Notes under the pieces: generated by a model
What the model was told of the DNA's origin: nothing
Database searches by the model: none
What the model saw: the letters and a program-made list of their open reading frames with translations, nothing else
Assembly (NCBI RefSeq): GCF_027887165.1
Contig: NC_077227.1
Span: 76,130,305-76,194,304 of the forward strand
Direction: 5' to 3'
DNA length: 64,000 bases
From: Monodelphis domestica
Taxonomy: Eukaryota > Chordata > Mammalia > Didelphimorphia > Didelphidae
Part shown: positions 10,612 through 24,078 of the stretch, one piece after another
Layout: each line of letters starts with the position of its first letter
Position numbering within the stretch: position 1 is the first letter of the stretch
Translations under genes and position numbers: made by a program

Positions 10612-10853
10612 ATGAAAGGCAGTATGGGATAGTGTGTAGGGTGCTAGACTTGGAGTTGGAAAAATTTATTCAAATCTCACCTCAGACTCTTACTATTTGA
10701 CCCTAGAAAAGCCACTTAACCCTGTTTGCCTCAGTTTCCTCATCTGTAAAATGAGCTGGAGAAGGAAATGGCAAACCACTCTAGTATCTTTGCCAAGAAA
10801 ACTTAAATGAGGTCATAAAGAGTCAGACAGAATTGAAATGACCAAACAACAAC
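10612..10853 (+). mobile_element. Mar-1-like CORE-SINE, full length
   Basis: Head, core and Bov-B-type tail are all present: 'cagtttcctcatctgtaaaa', 'gcaaaccactctagtatct', 'gagtcagacagaattgaa', ending ACAACAACA. Confidence 0.88.
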
Positions 10854-11014
10854 AGAATGGCATGGGACTCAATGATCTCTAAGATTCCTTCTAACTCTTG
10901 TCTATGATTAATATCCTGATCAAAAAAATAACAGTGTAAAAAGAGTATATGGCCTCATAAGGAAACTACTTTAAAAGGAAAGACAATAGAGACAATGTAC
11001 CAGTGTGTCTTGGA

Positions 11015-11185
11015 TATCAATATCACTTCTATTTCCTACTATGTGCCCATGGACAAGTCACTTAATTTTCTGAGCTCCAGTTCTTCATTAGTTAAATATA
11101 GACAATACTACCTCTACCAACTTCACAGTTCTTAGGAAGATCAGAAGACAAAATATATATGTGCTTGGTAAACTTTTAAGCCTAA
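11015..11185 (+). mobile_element. MIR
   Basis: 'ggacaagtcacttaattttc', 'gacaatactacctctacc'. Confidence 0.6.
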
Positions 11186-11289
11186 AAAGTCAGGTATAGT
11201 GAAAAATCGGGCTCATTATTGTTATAGTTCTCTCCATTAGCATCCTTGATCAGCAACTTCACCTTTTTCTTGCTTGGTATACCAGGAAG

Positions 11290-11425
11290 GGCCCCACACT
11301 CAGTGTCAGAAGCCTTGAGTTCAAAGTCCTGCTTCTACCTCTTACTAGCTCTGTCATCTTATACAAGACACTTCAATTTTCTGGGCCTCAGTTTCCTTTT
11401 CTTTAAAATTTAGAAATTGTACTAG
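11290..11425 (+). mobile_element. MIR
   Basis: 'cttgagttcaaagtcctgc', 'gggcctcagtttcctttt'. Confidence 0.7.
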
Positions 11426-11429
11426 ATGA

Positions 11430-11655
11430 TGGTTCTCAATGCATAGTGTCGGGACCTCTGAGGATCCCCAAGGCCCTTGTACGGGGTCTTCAAAACCAAA
11501 GCTGTTATCATAATAATGCTAAGATGTTTTCATTTCTAACATGATAAATATCAATAGATACAACCCATTAATTTTATAAACCTATTTTTGAGGGTCTCAG
11601 TGATTTTTGGGGGGAGTGTAAGGGGGATCCGGAGACCTGCTGACCTAGATGATGC
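11430..11655 (+). mobile_element. hAT-type non-autonomous transposon fossil
   Basis: 'gatggttctcaatgcatag', 'gggtcttcaaaaccaaagc', 'gataaatatcaatagataca' and 'gggtctcagtgattttt' match the ends of an old mammalian hAT (Zaphod/ZBED-like) family as I recall it. Confidence 0.55.
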
Positions 11656-11829
11656 TGGGTCTAAACTCTGAATCCTCTGATCCAAAATCCCAGCCCTGTG
11701 GATAAATTACTACTTGTACTATCTAGCCACCAAATCCTGAGGACTAACTGAGATGATCCATGTAATAGGGGACTGTGAAAAGAATTATAGAAATGTCTTA
11801 GTTTCCTCACATCCCAGCTATTTACTTCT

Positions 11830-11975
11830 CAGCTCACTTTTATGTCTTGTTTTCTCCCATTAGATTGTAATCTCCTTGAGGACAGTGCTGCCTTTTTTTC
11901 CCTTCATCTGTATCTCCAGAGTCTAACATAGTGCCTGGCACCTGGTAGGGACACATTTATTGACTGAATAACTGA
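11830..11975 (+). mobile_element. L2 3' end
   Basis: Diagnostic L2 end: 'gattgtaatctccttgagga', 'catagtgcctggcacctggt', 'tttattgactgaata'. A MIR-type tail (11975-12090) follows. Confidence 0.82.
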
Positions 11976-12364
11976 TCTGTAAGATAGAATTAATGCCAAC
12001 TCCATTTACCACACAGGGTTGTTGTAAGGTCCAAATAAGCAAATGTATGCAGATGGTTTTCTGACTTTAAAGCACTATATAAATATCAACTGTTATTGTT
12101 AATGCTATTAGAGCTGTTGTTATGGTTATGTTCCTATAGCTACCCAGCTGTTGCCCCAGGCAACTAATTCTTTCCTGGCTATCCAGAAATGTCTTGTCCT
12201 TGTGTTCCTGAAGCTGGAAAGCAGGCTCTGGCAATTAGAGAGACAGAAACCTTTATCCTGAAAACTATTAAGCTCAGGCAATAAGAACAAGGTGTGGGAG
12301 GAAGATGAGTGAAAAGCATTCCTTATGTAACAAGAAAGGAGAGAAAGCCTTTGGAAGACGCGAA

Positions 12365-12530
12365 GATGAGAGGCAATTTGGGATTTGGAGTGAGAGAATT
12401 TAGGTTCAAATCCCAGCTCTGCTACTTGGTGTGACCTTGGAAACTCACAACCTCTCTGGGCCTCGGTTTCCTTACCAGTAAAGTAAAGGAGCTAGATTCT
12501 ATGATCTCTGAGGTTGCTGCCAACCCCAAT
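12365..12530 (+). mobile_element. MIR close to CNNM1 exon 1
   Basis: 'tttaggttcaaatcccagct', 'ctgggcctcggtttccttac', 'ctgaggttgctgccaacccc'. Confidence 0.75.
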
Positions 12531-12639
12531 GAGGTTAAGTGCTGGGAATATGCAGAGATGAGTGAAGATATCAAACTTAGATGAAGGGAAACAGATAAGT
12601 CTTTTCAGCTTGGAGCACCGTTAGGAGAACATAAAGTCA

Positions 12640-14691
<2,052 letters not shown>

Positions 14692-14722
<31 letters not shown>

Positions 14723-14743
14723 CGCGCGCGCGTGTATGTGTGT
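14692..14743. repeat. (GT)n(GC)n alternating purine-pyrimidine tract
   Basis: An uninterrupted run of GT dinucleotides changes into about nine CG dinucleotides and back to GT-rich sequence. Such tracts are the classic Z-DNA-forming type. It lies about 280 bp upstream of the CNNM1 start codon. Confidence 0.9.
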
Positions 14744-15100
14744 TTGAAATGTCAGTGGTCTTTGGCCAAGTCCCGGCATCTCTGAAGACAAGTAGACCAG
14801 GTGAAGTCCTCAGTCAGGAAGGGCTTCAACCAGTGCATTCCCACTGAGAACTGGTCCTTCCTCCTTCCTAGCTACTTCCCCCATCAGCTCAGCCAATTTC
14901 AGCCTACAGCTTTCTCTTGGCAAGTTAAAGTGTTTTGCATTCTTGCCTCTTTTGAGATCCACCCATTAGCTGCATGCTTCCTTGTATTTTAAGGAAATTC
15001 TGGAAACAATACTTCGCATTTCCAGTGCACAGTTTGGTAGTTGGACTTGACCCTCCAAATAGTTTTTCATGGTCGTTGTTTAAAGTTATTTAAATGAATA
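14744..15100. other. CNNM1 upstream sequence, no recognised feature
   Basis: Non-repetitive sequence directly beyond the Z-DNA-type tract. It may hold distal promoter elements, but no specific site stands out. Confidence 0.4.
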
Positions 15101-15104
15101 TGGC

Positions 15105-15295
15105 CTTAGGATTCAGGGTTTTGGCTTTAAAAGATAGCTCTAGTGCAAAAATGAATAATATGGAAATAAGTATCAAGGGATAACATTTGTACAACCCAGT
15201 GGAGTTGCTTATCGGCTCTGGGAGAGGGGAGGGAAAAGGAGAGGGAAAGAAAATGAATCCTGCAAACATGGAAAAGTATTTTAAAAATCAATAAG
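15105..15295 (+). mobile_element. L1 3' end
   Basis: 'tttggctttaaaagatagct', 'cccagtggagttgcttatc', G-rich block, 'catggaaaagtattttaaaa'. The same 3' UTR type recurs at 55003-55280. Confidence 0.75.
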
Positions 15296-15934
15296 TTGAC
15301 TTCCTTACATAATCAAAAATGGATACAAAACTGTCTTATTTGTTGAATATTTTTCTTCCTTTTCTTTGCCACCGTGAGCATCAGTAGTGAAAATTGTTTT
15401 CCTTGCCTTTGTAAGGGGACAGAACTCAGGTATCTGGCCCTGATTCAAAGTATAGGAAAGAAACATTTTTAAAAGCAATTATTGAAATCTTTTGATCTGA
15501 TCTTCCCTTTCTGAATATATCCTATCTTCAGCCTCTACTTTCAAATTAAAAAGAGGGAAAAGCAGTTCATCAAAATTAAAGAACATATCAGTCATTTGTA
15601 AAAATATATACAACATTCTATAGTCTGATCAGTGCAGCAAACCTGAGCCAGGCCTCAACTACATTTTCTGTGCAGATTTTGGATAGGTCAGAGAAGGGAG
15701 ATCAAATCTGAGAAGGGCCCTTTGGTGTCTCAGTGTTGCTATTTGAAAGGAAAAGGAGTTATTGGGGTAGGGGCATGTACAATGACCCGACTTCCCTCTC
15801 TTTTCCTCCATTCTTCCCCCTCACTCTCATCCTCCATCTCCAAAAGAAAAAGCATCTGAAATTCAAGGCTCTATCTCAACCCTCCATCATGGTCTTGACT
15901 AAGCTACTAAAGACAAATTCTCTCAAAATCTTAA
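15296..15934. other. Intergenic, no recognised feature
   Basis: About 640 bp without an identifiable repeat or gene. Confidence 0.4.
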
Positions 15935-16030
15935 ATGTTTACCTTCCATCTTAGAATTGATACACATATCACTCCCAAGGCAGAAGAGCAGAAAGGGCTA
16001 GGCAGTTTGAGGTTGTCAACTTGCCCAAGT
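15935..16030 (-). mobile_element. Class A SINE fragment
   Basis: 'tttaccttccatcttagaat', 'ggcagaagagcagaaagggc', then it breaks off. Confidence 0.7.
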
Positions 16031-16454
16031 CAACATCTTCTTTTAAAAGAAAACCTATACTTTAAAAAAGGTGAACAGTGGGGGGAAAAACCCTGAAAAA
16101 CCTACTCTCTGATAACAAAGGGGGATTGAATTCCTTTTCCTTTATCTGATAAGGGAGTCCTAGAAGGTTCCTGAGTTTCCAATGTACTGATGTAACCGAG
16201 AGCACTCCAGGGACATGGAGAGAGTGAGTCGTGCACTATAAAAAAATAGATGTCCAATACATTTCTGGTTTACTATGACAGTATGCAATATGTGATGGAA
16301 GATAAATTGGGGGATTTATAATGGAGCTGAAGTGAATATCTGCCCCCTATCTGGCTCCTATGCTGTTGTGAAAATACGAGTTCAGATAGATGTCTGAGAA
16401 TATTATCCTAGTTGAAAGTTCCATCTTTCTCTTGCTATTACTTTTGTGCTTCAC
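16031..16454. other. Intergenic, no recognised feature
   Basis: Nothing identifiable. Confidence 0.35.
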
Positions 16455-16570
16455 ATTCAATTTTAGTTAATATATTTACAGAGCACCCATTATGTGCCAG
16501 ATATGTGCTAGGTGGCTGATGGTACAAAAACAAATAGTCTCAAGGAATTTATAACCTTACTCTATAACAA
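16455..16570 (-). mobile_element. L2 3' end
   Basis: 'agagcacccattatgtgcca', 'ctcaaggaatttataacc'. Confidence 0.65.
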
Positions 16571-16874
16571 ACATTAAAGAGAGCTCCTTGTTCAAGGTAG
16601 ACCTTGTATGTAGCTAAATCCAAATCAGGGAGAGCCGAAGCCTCTACATTTGAGCCAATGGGATAGAGAGGGAAAATACAAGGCTCAGCCATATTATGTA
16701 GGTCATCAAAGGGCAGACTCCTGGAAGGGATGGACTGGATCTGAAAATCAGCATGACATTTTAAAGCATATCTACTGCTCTCCTAACTGTCCACTATTTT
16801 TTTTTTTGGAGGGAGTGGCAAGAGGGGTAGGACTTTATGTCAACTGCTTGTGTAACCAAGAAGTGTAGGGAAGA

Positions 16875-17060
16875 TAATGTTAGCTAGCACTTTGAGGTTT
16901 GTAAAGTACCTTATAAATATTATTTCATTTTATCCTTTTATTGTCCTAATTTTCAAATGAAGAAACTGAGGCAGCCAGGTTAAGTAGCTCTCAAAGGATC
17001 CTACCACCAGAAGAATGTGAACTCAGATCTTTCTGACTTTATACTAAGTACCAAAGAATC
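16875..17060 (-). mobile_element. MIR
   Basis: 'ttgaggtttgtaaagtacct', 'gaagaaactgaggcagcc'. Confidence 0.7.
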
Positions 17061-17084
17061 TACTTCAGTATGTAAATTTAGATG

Positions 17085-17275
17085 AGAATCTTTTTTTTTT
17101 CCTTTATTTTATTCCAGTGACAAATTTATGTATGTTTGCCAAGGTTACATGATTCATGTTATCTCCCTTCCTGTTCCCAGAGTTGACAAGCAATTCTACT
17201 GGGTTATACATGCATTATCACTCAAAACTTGTTTCCATATTATTCATTTTGTAAGAGTAATTTAAATGGGAATCT
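17085..17275 (-). mobile_element. L1 3' end
   Basis: Reverse L1 end: T-rich start, 'ggttacatgattcatgttat', 'ttctactgggttatac'. Confidence 0.7.
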
Positions 17276-17390
17276 TATGCTTATAATAATAATAATACAA
17301 TAAAATATTTCAAGAACTTGCAATATCATTGGTGTTGATATTCTCTGCATCTAAGCAGAGTTGGTCTACAACCTCTGTAAAATGTAACGA

Positions 17391-17597
17391 AGGGGCAGCT
17401 AGGTGACTCTCAGATGGAGAGCCAGACCTGTTGACAGGAGGTCCTGGGTTCAAATCTGACCTCAGATACTTCCTGACTATGTAACCCTGGGCAGTTATTT
17501 AATGACCGACCATTGTCCAGCCTTTACCATTCTTCTGCCTTAGAAACAACATTTAGTATGAATTCTAAGACAAGGCAATGGTTTTTTAAAAAGTTCT
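17391..17597 (+). mobile_element. Class A SINE, full length
   Basis: 'ggggcagctaggtgactctc', 'gaggtcctgggttcaaatct', tail 'gaattctaagacaaggcaat' plus an A run. Confidence 0.88.
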
Positions 17598-17659
17598 ATG
17601 TGTCAATATGGCCAAAAAATTGACCATCCATTAGCTAACACTGTATTAAATGAAAGTAA

Positions 17660-17895
17660 TAATTATTCCTATTTAAATAGTGGTAAAGTGCTCTTCTATG
17701 AAACCCCCTAGGTGAGGAAACTGAGGTTTAAAGCTGTTAGTGACTTTCCAGTATTTAGCACATTGCCTGGCTTTTACTAGTCACTATTAAGTATTTATTG
17801 ATTGATTCCTCACAGCCAAGAGGCTAATGATAATTGCCACAGATGGTATTTAAACTTGGGTCTTTTGACACCAAATCTAGTCCTCTTTCCTAGGA
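17660..17895 (-). mobile_element. MIR interrupted by an L2 end
   Basis: Antisense MIR ('gtgaggaaactgaggtttaa') is broken by a plus-strand L2 end ('cacattgcctggcttttact', 'tttattgattgatt', 17745-17805) and resumes 'atggtatttaaacttggg'. Confidence 0.6.
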
Positions 17896-17899
17896 CCCA

Positions 17900-18460
17900 T
17901 TGCTTGGGTTAGGAAGTGGGTTGTTGCACAGATGTTTATCTTTTGCCTAAAGATAGAGACCCTTGAGTATTTCTAAATAGGGAAAATGGGGAGTAGGAGG
18001 GATTAGGAAGACAGAAGGCCACATACAATCTGGCCAGTAGCCAATCAATTCATTGAGCCTACAAATACTCCTTTGCAGGGTGCCAGGCTAGAACAGAGTA
18101 AAGAAAAGGATAGAGATGGGAGGTTAGCCTCTAACCAATAGGAGATGCTGTTATGAGGAATGCAAGGGATTGCACTTAGTAGGAATATTATGGAAAATCT
18201 CAGAGTCACTGAGGCAGTGGCTGACCAGGGGTCAGTTGTCCTGAGAGCCAGGCCCCATGATCATCTAGTCTCCAGGAGGATAATCCTGGGGGAAAGCAGA
18301 CAATTTAGTAGAGTCATAGGTTAGGGATGGGGATTCCTTGTTTAGGAGCTGGATTCAGATTGATTTCACAAGAAGATTTGTTCAGGAAACTGAATATAGT
18401 TTTAATTTTTTCAACAAATGAAAAGACCACCTGTGTATTACATCTGTGAAAGGGGCTCAG
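17900..18460. other. Intergenic, no recognised feature
   Basis: A short L2-like phrase near 18040-18095 is the only hint of a repeat. Confidence 0.35.
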
Positions 18461-18464
18461 CTCT

Positions 18465-19060
18465 CACTTTAGATGCCGGCATCTAGTCATAAAGGAATAG
18501 CAAGAAGGTCCCTTAGTAACCCCTTTCTCCAACATCCTGTCTCAAATGTGTTAATTAAATTTGCAGATGACACTCAATTAGGCTGTGCTATAAGTGCCAA
18601 TAAAACAAAAGTTAAAGGATTTTTTTTTAAGTTTAGAAATATAGGAAAGAAAATGATACCGAACTTGGGAAAAAATATACGTGGAAGCATCTTGGGGAAA
18701 ATAATCATTAAGGCAAATTTTCATTGGGAGGGCAACACCTGGAAAAGAGTAATGGTGAAAAAGGCCCTCTGGGTGCTGCTAAGCAGCAAATTAGATACAT
18801 GTCTGCAGCAGAATCTTGCAAGAAATTATGACTGCAACAGACCAGCCCCATGTCACAAAGTATGGAGATGACTGCCCTCTCTGCGGAGTCCTAGGGAGAC
18901 AGCACCTGGAATACTGTGTTCCATTTTGGACACCTCATTACCAGAAAAAGCACAGATAAACAGGAGGGAATTTAGAGAAAAGTAACCAGAACAATTAAAA
19001 GCATTGGTTGACGTGGTTCAACCAAATAAAAGCAAAACAAGGAAGGCAGTCAGAGGTGGA
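18465..19060 (+). mobile_element. CR1/L3 LINE fragment
   Basis: Translates to the CR1 reverse-transcriptase phrase KFADDTQLG ('taaatttgcagatgacactc') and continues to 'cacctggaatactgtgttcc' (the conserved LEYCVPFW), 'ccagaacaattaaaagc'. It is heavily decayed and lacks both ends. Confidence 0.75.
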
Positions 19061-19199
19061 AAAAGGATAGTTCTCATTTAGGTCATAAATAGGGAAGGAA
19101 ATGGAAAGAGTATTTTTGTTTGTGGTTTTTAAAAGTCTTCTCTCCACTCCAGCACCTGCATGGCTGACAGGGCAATTAGAAAGAGCTGCTTTCCATCCA

Positions 19200-19355
19200 T
19201 TATCTCAGTTGATTATCCCAGTAGCCCTGTGAGGTCTTGTAGCCCAGGGACTATTATCCCCATGTTAAATATAAGGAAATGAAAGCTTAGGTTAAATGAC
19301 TTCCCCAAGGTCACAGAGATAGTACGTATAGGAGTCAAGACTTGAATCCATAACT
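19200..19355 (-). mobile_element. MIR
   Basis: 'ttatctcagttgattatccc', 'aaatgacttccccaaggtca', 'agacttgaatccataact'. Confidence 0.7.
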
Positions 19356-19359
19356 GGAA

Positions 19360-19755
19360 AATAGAAACTTTGGCACCTGGGGCAAAGTTAGTTGATGGAG
19401 AGAGAAGGGGTAGATTAGAAACAGTGGTGATGGAAACCGCAAAGGTTTCGGAAATGAATGGAAAGGAAGTTGGTAAAACTGGTTCCTGGATGTTCAAAGG
19501 AGATATGGTCCAAGTAGATAAGAAAACCATGAGCCAGGAACTTGAGAAGAAGGATGATAACCAGGAAATCCAGAGAAAATAGCAAAGATGTGGACAGAAT
19601 GGAATGAACTTTAAGGAAGAAGAGGAGACTGTTGAATGATAGTGGCAAAAGGAGGCTCTGAAAGAGCTTATTGCATAAGTGTAAGAGAAGGAACTGCCTT
19701 GGGGAGAGTTCGAAGATATAGTGGCATTTAAGAAAAAGCTAGTTAGAGGAAGAGA
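19360..19755. other. Intergenic, no recognised feature
   Basis: Purine-rich sequence. Its open frames on both strands have no recognisable domain. Confidence 0.35.
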
Positions 19756-19757
19756 TC

Positions 19758-19895
19758 ATAGATCTAGGGACTCTGAAGCCCTATAGTCCAATTCTCCAAG
19801 TCATTAAACCATTTTACAGATGAGAAAACTGAAGCCCAGCAGGTGACTTGACCAAAGTGACACAGGAAGGAAGCTTCAGAGGTGGGATTCCCAAA
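19758..19895 (-). mobile_element. MIR
   Basis: 'aaaccattttacagatgaga', 'actgaagcccagcaggtgac'. Confidence 0.7.
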
Positions 19896-19899
19896 GCAA

Positions 19900-20455
19900 G
19901 GTCCTCTGGAATCAAGCTGAATTTGTTGACATTTGAGGTTGGACCAGAGGATACAGTGGAAGAGACATATAAGAAGATTTAAAGAGGAATTGACTGCTGA
20001 AGGGATGGGGGGAGAGAGAATCTTCACTATCATCACTTTTCCATTGCTGTCCATCGCTTCCTCACGGTGGCAGATACCAGAAGAAGCCTGTCCTAGTAAG
20101 AAGGCAGGACCTAGGAGAAGGGTGTGATGGCCATGGAACTCTGAGGGATGGCAGCCCAGGGCTGGCTAAGGGAACAGTTTGAAGCTAGCTGGGGGGAGAA
20201 GCCCATACCCAACTCCAGATGTCAGCAATTGGGACAAAGCCCCTGCTACTTTTTGCTTGTTCTGGCTCTGCCTGAACCCAAGACTCAGTATCTAATTCCC
20301 CGCCGCCCCCCCCCACTTCATCATGCAAAAAGAGTTCTTTTTTGGTTTTATTTTCTTTCATTTTGGGGTATGGGGGTGTCATGAAGCAGCTTTACTGCTT
20401 GGATATCTATGTTACCACCCCTGGAGCTTAAGGATGGATTCATTAGAAAAAATTA
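19900..20455. other. Intergenic, no recognised feature
   Basis: No repeat or gene identified, apart from a C10 run near 20303. Confidence 0.35.
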
Positions 20456-20459
20456 TTGG

Positions 20460-20625
20460 TAGCCCTAGAGATGGGAGGTCCTAGGTTCAAATCTGGTCTC
20501 AGACACTTCCCAGCTGTGTGACCCTGGGCAAGTCACTTGACCCCCATTGCCTAGCCCTTACCACTCTTCTGCCTTGGAGCCAATACACAGTATTGACTCC
20601 AGGACGGAAGGTAAGGGTTTTTAAT
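20460..20625 (+). mobile_element. Class A SINE, 5'-truncated
   Basis: Starts inside the head ('ctagagatgggaggtcctag') and runs to 'gacggaaggtaagggttttt'. The next SINE lies in its A tail. Confidence 0.88.
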
Positions 20626-20646
20626 AAAAAAAAAGAAAAAATTATT

Positions 20647-20848
20647 GGGGAGCAGCTGGGTGGCTCAGTGAATTGAGAGCCAGGTCTAGAGATGGGAGGT
20701 CCTAGGTTCAAATCTGCTCTCAGGTACTTCCCAGCTGTGTGACCCTGGGCAAGTCATTTAACTCCCTTTGCCTAGTCCTTACTGCTCTTCTGTCTTGGAA
20801 TCAATACATGGTATTGATTCTAAGGTGGAAGGTAAGGGTTTTAGAAAA
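20647..20848 (+). mobile_element. Class A SINE, full length, in tandem with the previous one
   Basis: 'agcagctgggtggctcagtg' to 'gtggaaggtaagggtttta'. It is inserted into the A-rich tail of the preceding copy, a common SINE landing site. Confidence 0.9.
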
Positions 20849-20894
20849 AATTAATAGCTTTAATAACATAATTTTTAAAAAGTTTTTAAAAAGA

Positions 20895-21105
20895 TGAACA
20901 GTCTGAATGCAGAATGAGACATCCCATTCTTCATTTTATTCCCTTCATGAATTTCACAACATGACAAGCAAGGAAATATATATTATATGATAATATATGC
21001 ACAATCTACATATTACTTGCCTTCTTGAGGTGGGGAGAGGGTGTGAGGGAGAGGAAAAGAGAATGAGAGATTTTGGGACAGAGTTAATGTGAGAATTTAT
21101 TTATC
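20895..21105 (+). mobile_element. L1 3' end
   Basis: 'tctgaatgcagaatgagaca', 'tcacaacatgacaagcaagg', 'tattacttgccttcttgagg'. Confidence 0.75.
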
Positions 21106-21264
21106 TTAGATAAGCGTATTTATTATAATTTATTACATATAAGAAATAATATTGTTATATTACATATGTTATGCTATATATAAAACTATATAAACAAATG
21201 GTAATTCCTCCAAAATAAATACAGCATAAATATAAGGAAGGATCTAAATCCAAGGGACAATTTA

Positions 21265-21510
21265 GAAAGAAGTAAGGCGGTGCTGTACTCAGAGCAAGAT
21301 AGAGCTGGGTGTGAATCCTACCTTAGACACATAGTGTCAGCCTAGGTGAGTCTAATCCAAAAATCTAGCAAGCCTTTCTTATACACCTGCTGAGTATAAG
21401 ACACTATGTTATGTACTAGGGATACAAAGGCAAAAAGGAAAAAATTATCCCTAGCATCAAGGAGCTTACATTCTCCTGGAGAGATAGAGCATGAGATCAG
21501 ATAAGTTTAT
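21265..21510. mobile_element. MIR head (+) followed by L2 3' end (-)
   Basis: 21265-21350 is MIR-like ('gctgggtgtgaatcctacct'). 21360-21510 is antisense L2 ('actatgttatgtactaggga', 'caaggagcttacattctcct'). Confidence 0.65.
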
Positions 21511-21870
21511 ATATAACATATATACTATATTTACAAACTCATCTGATTTATGTAACCTATATTATCTGAGCTCATGATTTATATATTTAAAATATGTATA
21601 TTCATTTATATGTAGATCTCTCTCCCTCTCTTCCCCTTCTCCATCTGTCTGTCTCTCTCTGTCTCTGACTCTGTCTGTCTATCTCTAAATCTCTTTGGCC
21701 TCCTCCTCAAATAATTTCATTTATTCATTATTTATTTATATTTCATTTTAGAATTAATTTAATTATCTAATTATTTACATTATATTACATAATTCTATAT
21801 CAATAATAATAATAATTAATCTTATATGAATTATATATATAATTATTTGAAGAGGATGTCAAGGAGACTA
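21510..21870. repeat. AT-rich and (TC/TCTG)n low-complexity block
   Basis: Alternating TA-rich runs surround a pyrimidine stretch (21610-21700) of TCTC and TCTG units. Confidence 0.75.
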
Positions 21871-22254
21871 GTAGAGTACCAAGTCCAAACAGAGGGTTCT
21901 GGTGGTTATGTCACTCTGCTTCCCTCACGGACCCCTCCATACCTCCCATATATCCCATAGATGTGCCCATATATATGTGGCCCATACTACCAGGAGAGAA
22001 CATTTTGAGCTGATACTTGGATGTGTTCTCAAATGCTCCATTTGGGTCTAGGCCTTGCTCCCTTATCAAGTAGTAAGACCTGGGCTCCCAAAGCTAATGA
22101 TGTCAGTTCAAAAGGATGCAGCAATGGCGGAATTCACATCTGGACCCTACACACACTGCCTACGGCTCCTCTTACTTCTCTCTCAGTTCTGACCTGGGCA
22201 ACCATCTCTTCTTATCTCTTCAAAGATCAGTGCCTCCATTCACCACTGTCTCTC

Positions 22255-22335
22255 TCCAAGCCTCAGTTTCCCCATATGTGAAATAAGTGTATTAGACCTC
22301 ATGACTTCTAAGGTTCCTTTTAGCTCTGACACTTG
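22255..22335 (+). mobile_element. MIR 3'-half fragment
   Basis: 'caagcctcagtttccccata', 'ttctaaggttccttttagct'. The 21870-22250 stretch before it has nothing I can name. Confidence 0.55.
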
Positions 22336-22644
22336 CCAGATCCCTCGTCAGGGACATTGCCTGGACTTTGAGCTCCCACCCCTCCTTTTGTCCCCAGCTC
22401 CCTCTTCCTTCTGCTCCAGGAGGGTTCCAGCTCCATTCTTACCTTCCATTCCCAGGCCCACTTGGTGGAAGTCTTGGTCAGTCAATCAACAACCATTTAT
22501 CAAGTACTATGTGCCAGGCTCACTATGCTGGGGCAAAGAGGGGCAGAAAACAAGCCCTGCCCTTAAGCAACTTATATTCTAACAGGGGAGGAAGGTGTGT
22601 AAATCACTAGATACATACGACCTGTATAAAGAGTATATGGCAGG

Positions 22645-22838
22645 GGCAACTGGGTGGCTCAGTGGATGGAGAGCCAGGTCTGGAGTTGGGGTGTCCTGGG
22701 TTCAAATGTGACCTCAGACACTTCCTAGTTGTGTGACCCTGGACAAGTCACTTAACCCTCAGTGCCTAGCCCTTACTGCTCGTCTGTCTTGAAATCCGTA
22801 CTTAGTATTGATGCTAAGACAGAAGGTAAGAGTTTAAA
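22645..22838 (+). mobile_element. Class A SINE inside L2
   Basis: Full length with clear target copies: AGAGTATATGGCAG before and AGAGTAGATGGCAG after. Confidence 0.92.
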
Positions 22839-22967
22839 AAAAAAGAGTAGATGGCAGACATTCCTGGAGATGAAGGTCCTAGCAGCTTGGGGACAGGAGA
22901 GGGGATTGTCAAAGGCTTTTTAGCAGAAGATGCACTCTGCGCTGAGTCTTTCAGGAAGCCCTGAAAC

Positions 22968-23362
22968 TAAAAGACAGTGAGCAGAACCCAGTAACAGCAA
23001 TAATGTAGGATGATCAACTGTGAATAAATTAACTATTCTCAGCGACACAAGGATCCAAGACAACTCCAGGAGACTTACAGCAAAAAAGGCTATCCACCAG
23101 AGAAGGAGCAGAGTCTGGATGCAGATTGAAACATACCATTCTTGATTTTATTTCCTCCATGAGTGTTTCTCTAGTGTAAGCAATATGTGGCTTGTTTCAT
23201 AACATGACGAACATGGAAATATGTATTGCGCGATAGCACATCTATAACCTATATCCTACTATCCACCACCTGGAGGAGGGAGAGAACATGGATTGCAAGA
23301 TGTCAGAAAATAATGATTAAAAATTGTATCTCCATGTAATCTGGAAAAAAAATATTTTAAAC
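22968..23362 (+). mobile_element. L1 3' end inside L2
   Basis: 'aaaagacagtgagcagaacc', 'gatgatcaactgtgaataaa', 'tctctagtgtaagcaatatg', 'taataacc..' type end and an A tail. Flanked by diverged copies CTGAAACTAAAAG / AGAAACTGAAAGG. Confidence 0.85.
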
Positions 23363-23834
23363 ATTTTCAAAGAAACTGAAAGGTAGAGGTGAAGAAGCAG
23401 AGAATTGCAGGTGTGGGGTAGAGCCAGGACAAAGGCAGGAGGTGGGAAGTGGGGTGGTATGTAGAAGGAAGGGCAGTAACGCCAGTGTAGGTGGATTGAT
23501 GGCTACAAGGAGAGGGGAGAAAAGCATAAAACTGGATAGGTAGGAAGGGGCTAACCCGTAAAGAGTTTTAAAAGCCCAAACCAAAATTTTATATTTGGTT
23601 CTGATGGGAATAGGGAGAAAATGGAGTTTATCAAAGTTGAAAGGGAGATGACATGGTCAGAACTGTGCTTTAGAGAAATCCCCTTGGCAGATGAATGTCT
23701 GGAATGGGGAGAGATTGAAGCAGGTAGACCCGTCAGAAGGTTATTATTCCAGACAGCATCCAGGAAGATGATAATAAAATTAAAGGAGAGGGTTGGCAGT
23801 GCTTCCTTATTTGTAAAAGTGGGGACATAATTGG

Positions 23835-24078
23835 TGTAGTGAATGAAGCACCAGGCTTGGAGCCAGGAAAACTCATCTTCCCGAGTGAGTTTAAATCTGG
23901 CCTCAGAAATTTACTAGCTATATGACCCTGGGCAAGTCACTTAACTTGTGACCTCAGTTTCCTCATCTGCAAAATGAGCTGGAGAAGGAAATGGCAAACC
24001 ACTCCAGTGTCTGCCAAGAAAGCCCCAAATGGGATCATGAAGAATCAGATACAATTGAAACAAGTGAACAACACAACA
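23835..24078 (+). mobile_element. Mar-1-like CORE-SINE, copy 1 of a duplicated unit
   Basis: Full Mar-1-like SINE. The usual TCTTTGCC is shortened to TCTGCC, as in the copy at 38516-38760, and the two share about 170 bp of following sequence. Confidence 0.88.

Larger units (their letters stand above)
22480..23830 (-). mobile_element. L2 LINE, antisense, carrying a SINE and an L1
   Basis: Begins with the L2 3' end ('caagtactatgtgccaggct', 'caacttatattctaacaggg') and continues into the ORF2 C-terminus, read on the minus strand at 23357-23584 as FKTLYGLAPSYLSS. It is interrupted by a class A SINE (22645-22838) and an L1 (22968-23362); the L2 reads through once these are removed. Confidence 0.82.

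Noticed and set aside
18473-18871. 132-codon plus-strand frame
   Set aside because: It contains the CR1 phrase KFADDTQLG and lies within L3 text, so it is LINE-derived rather than a host gene.
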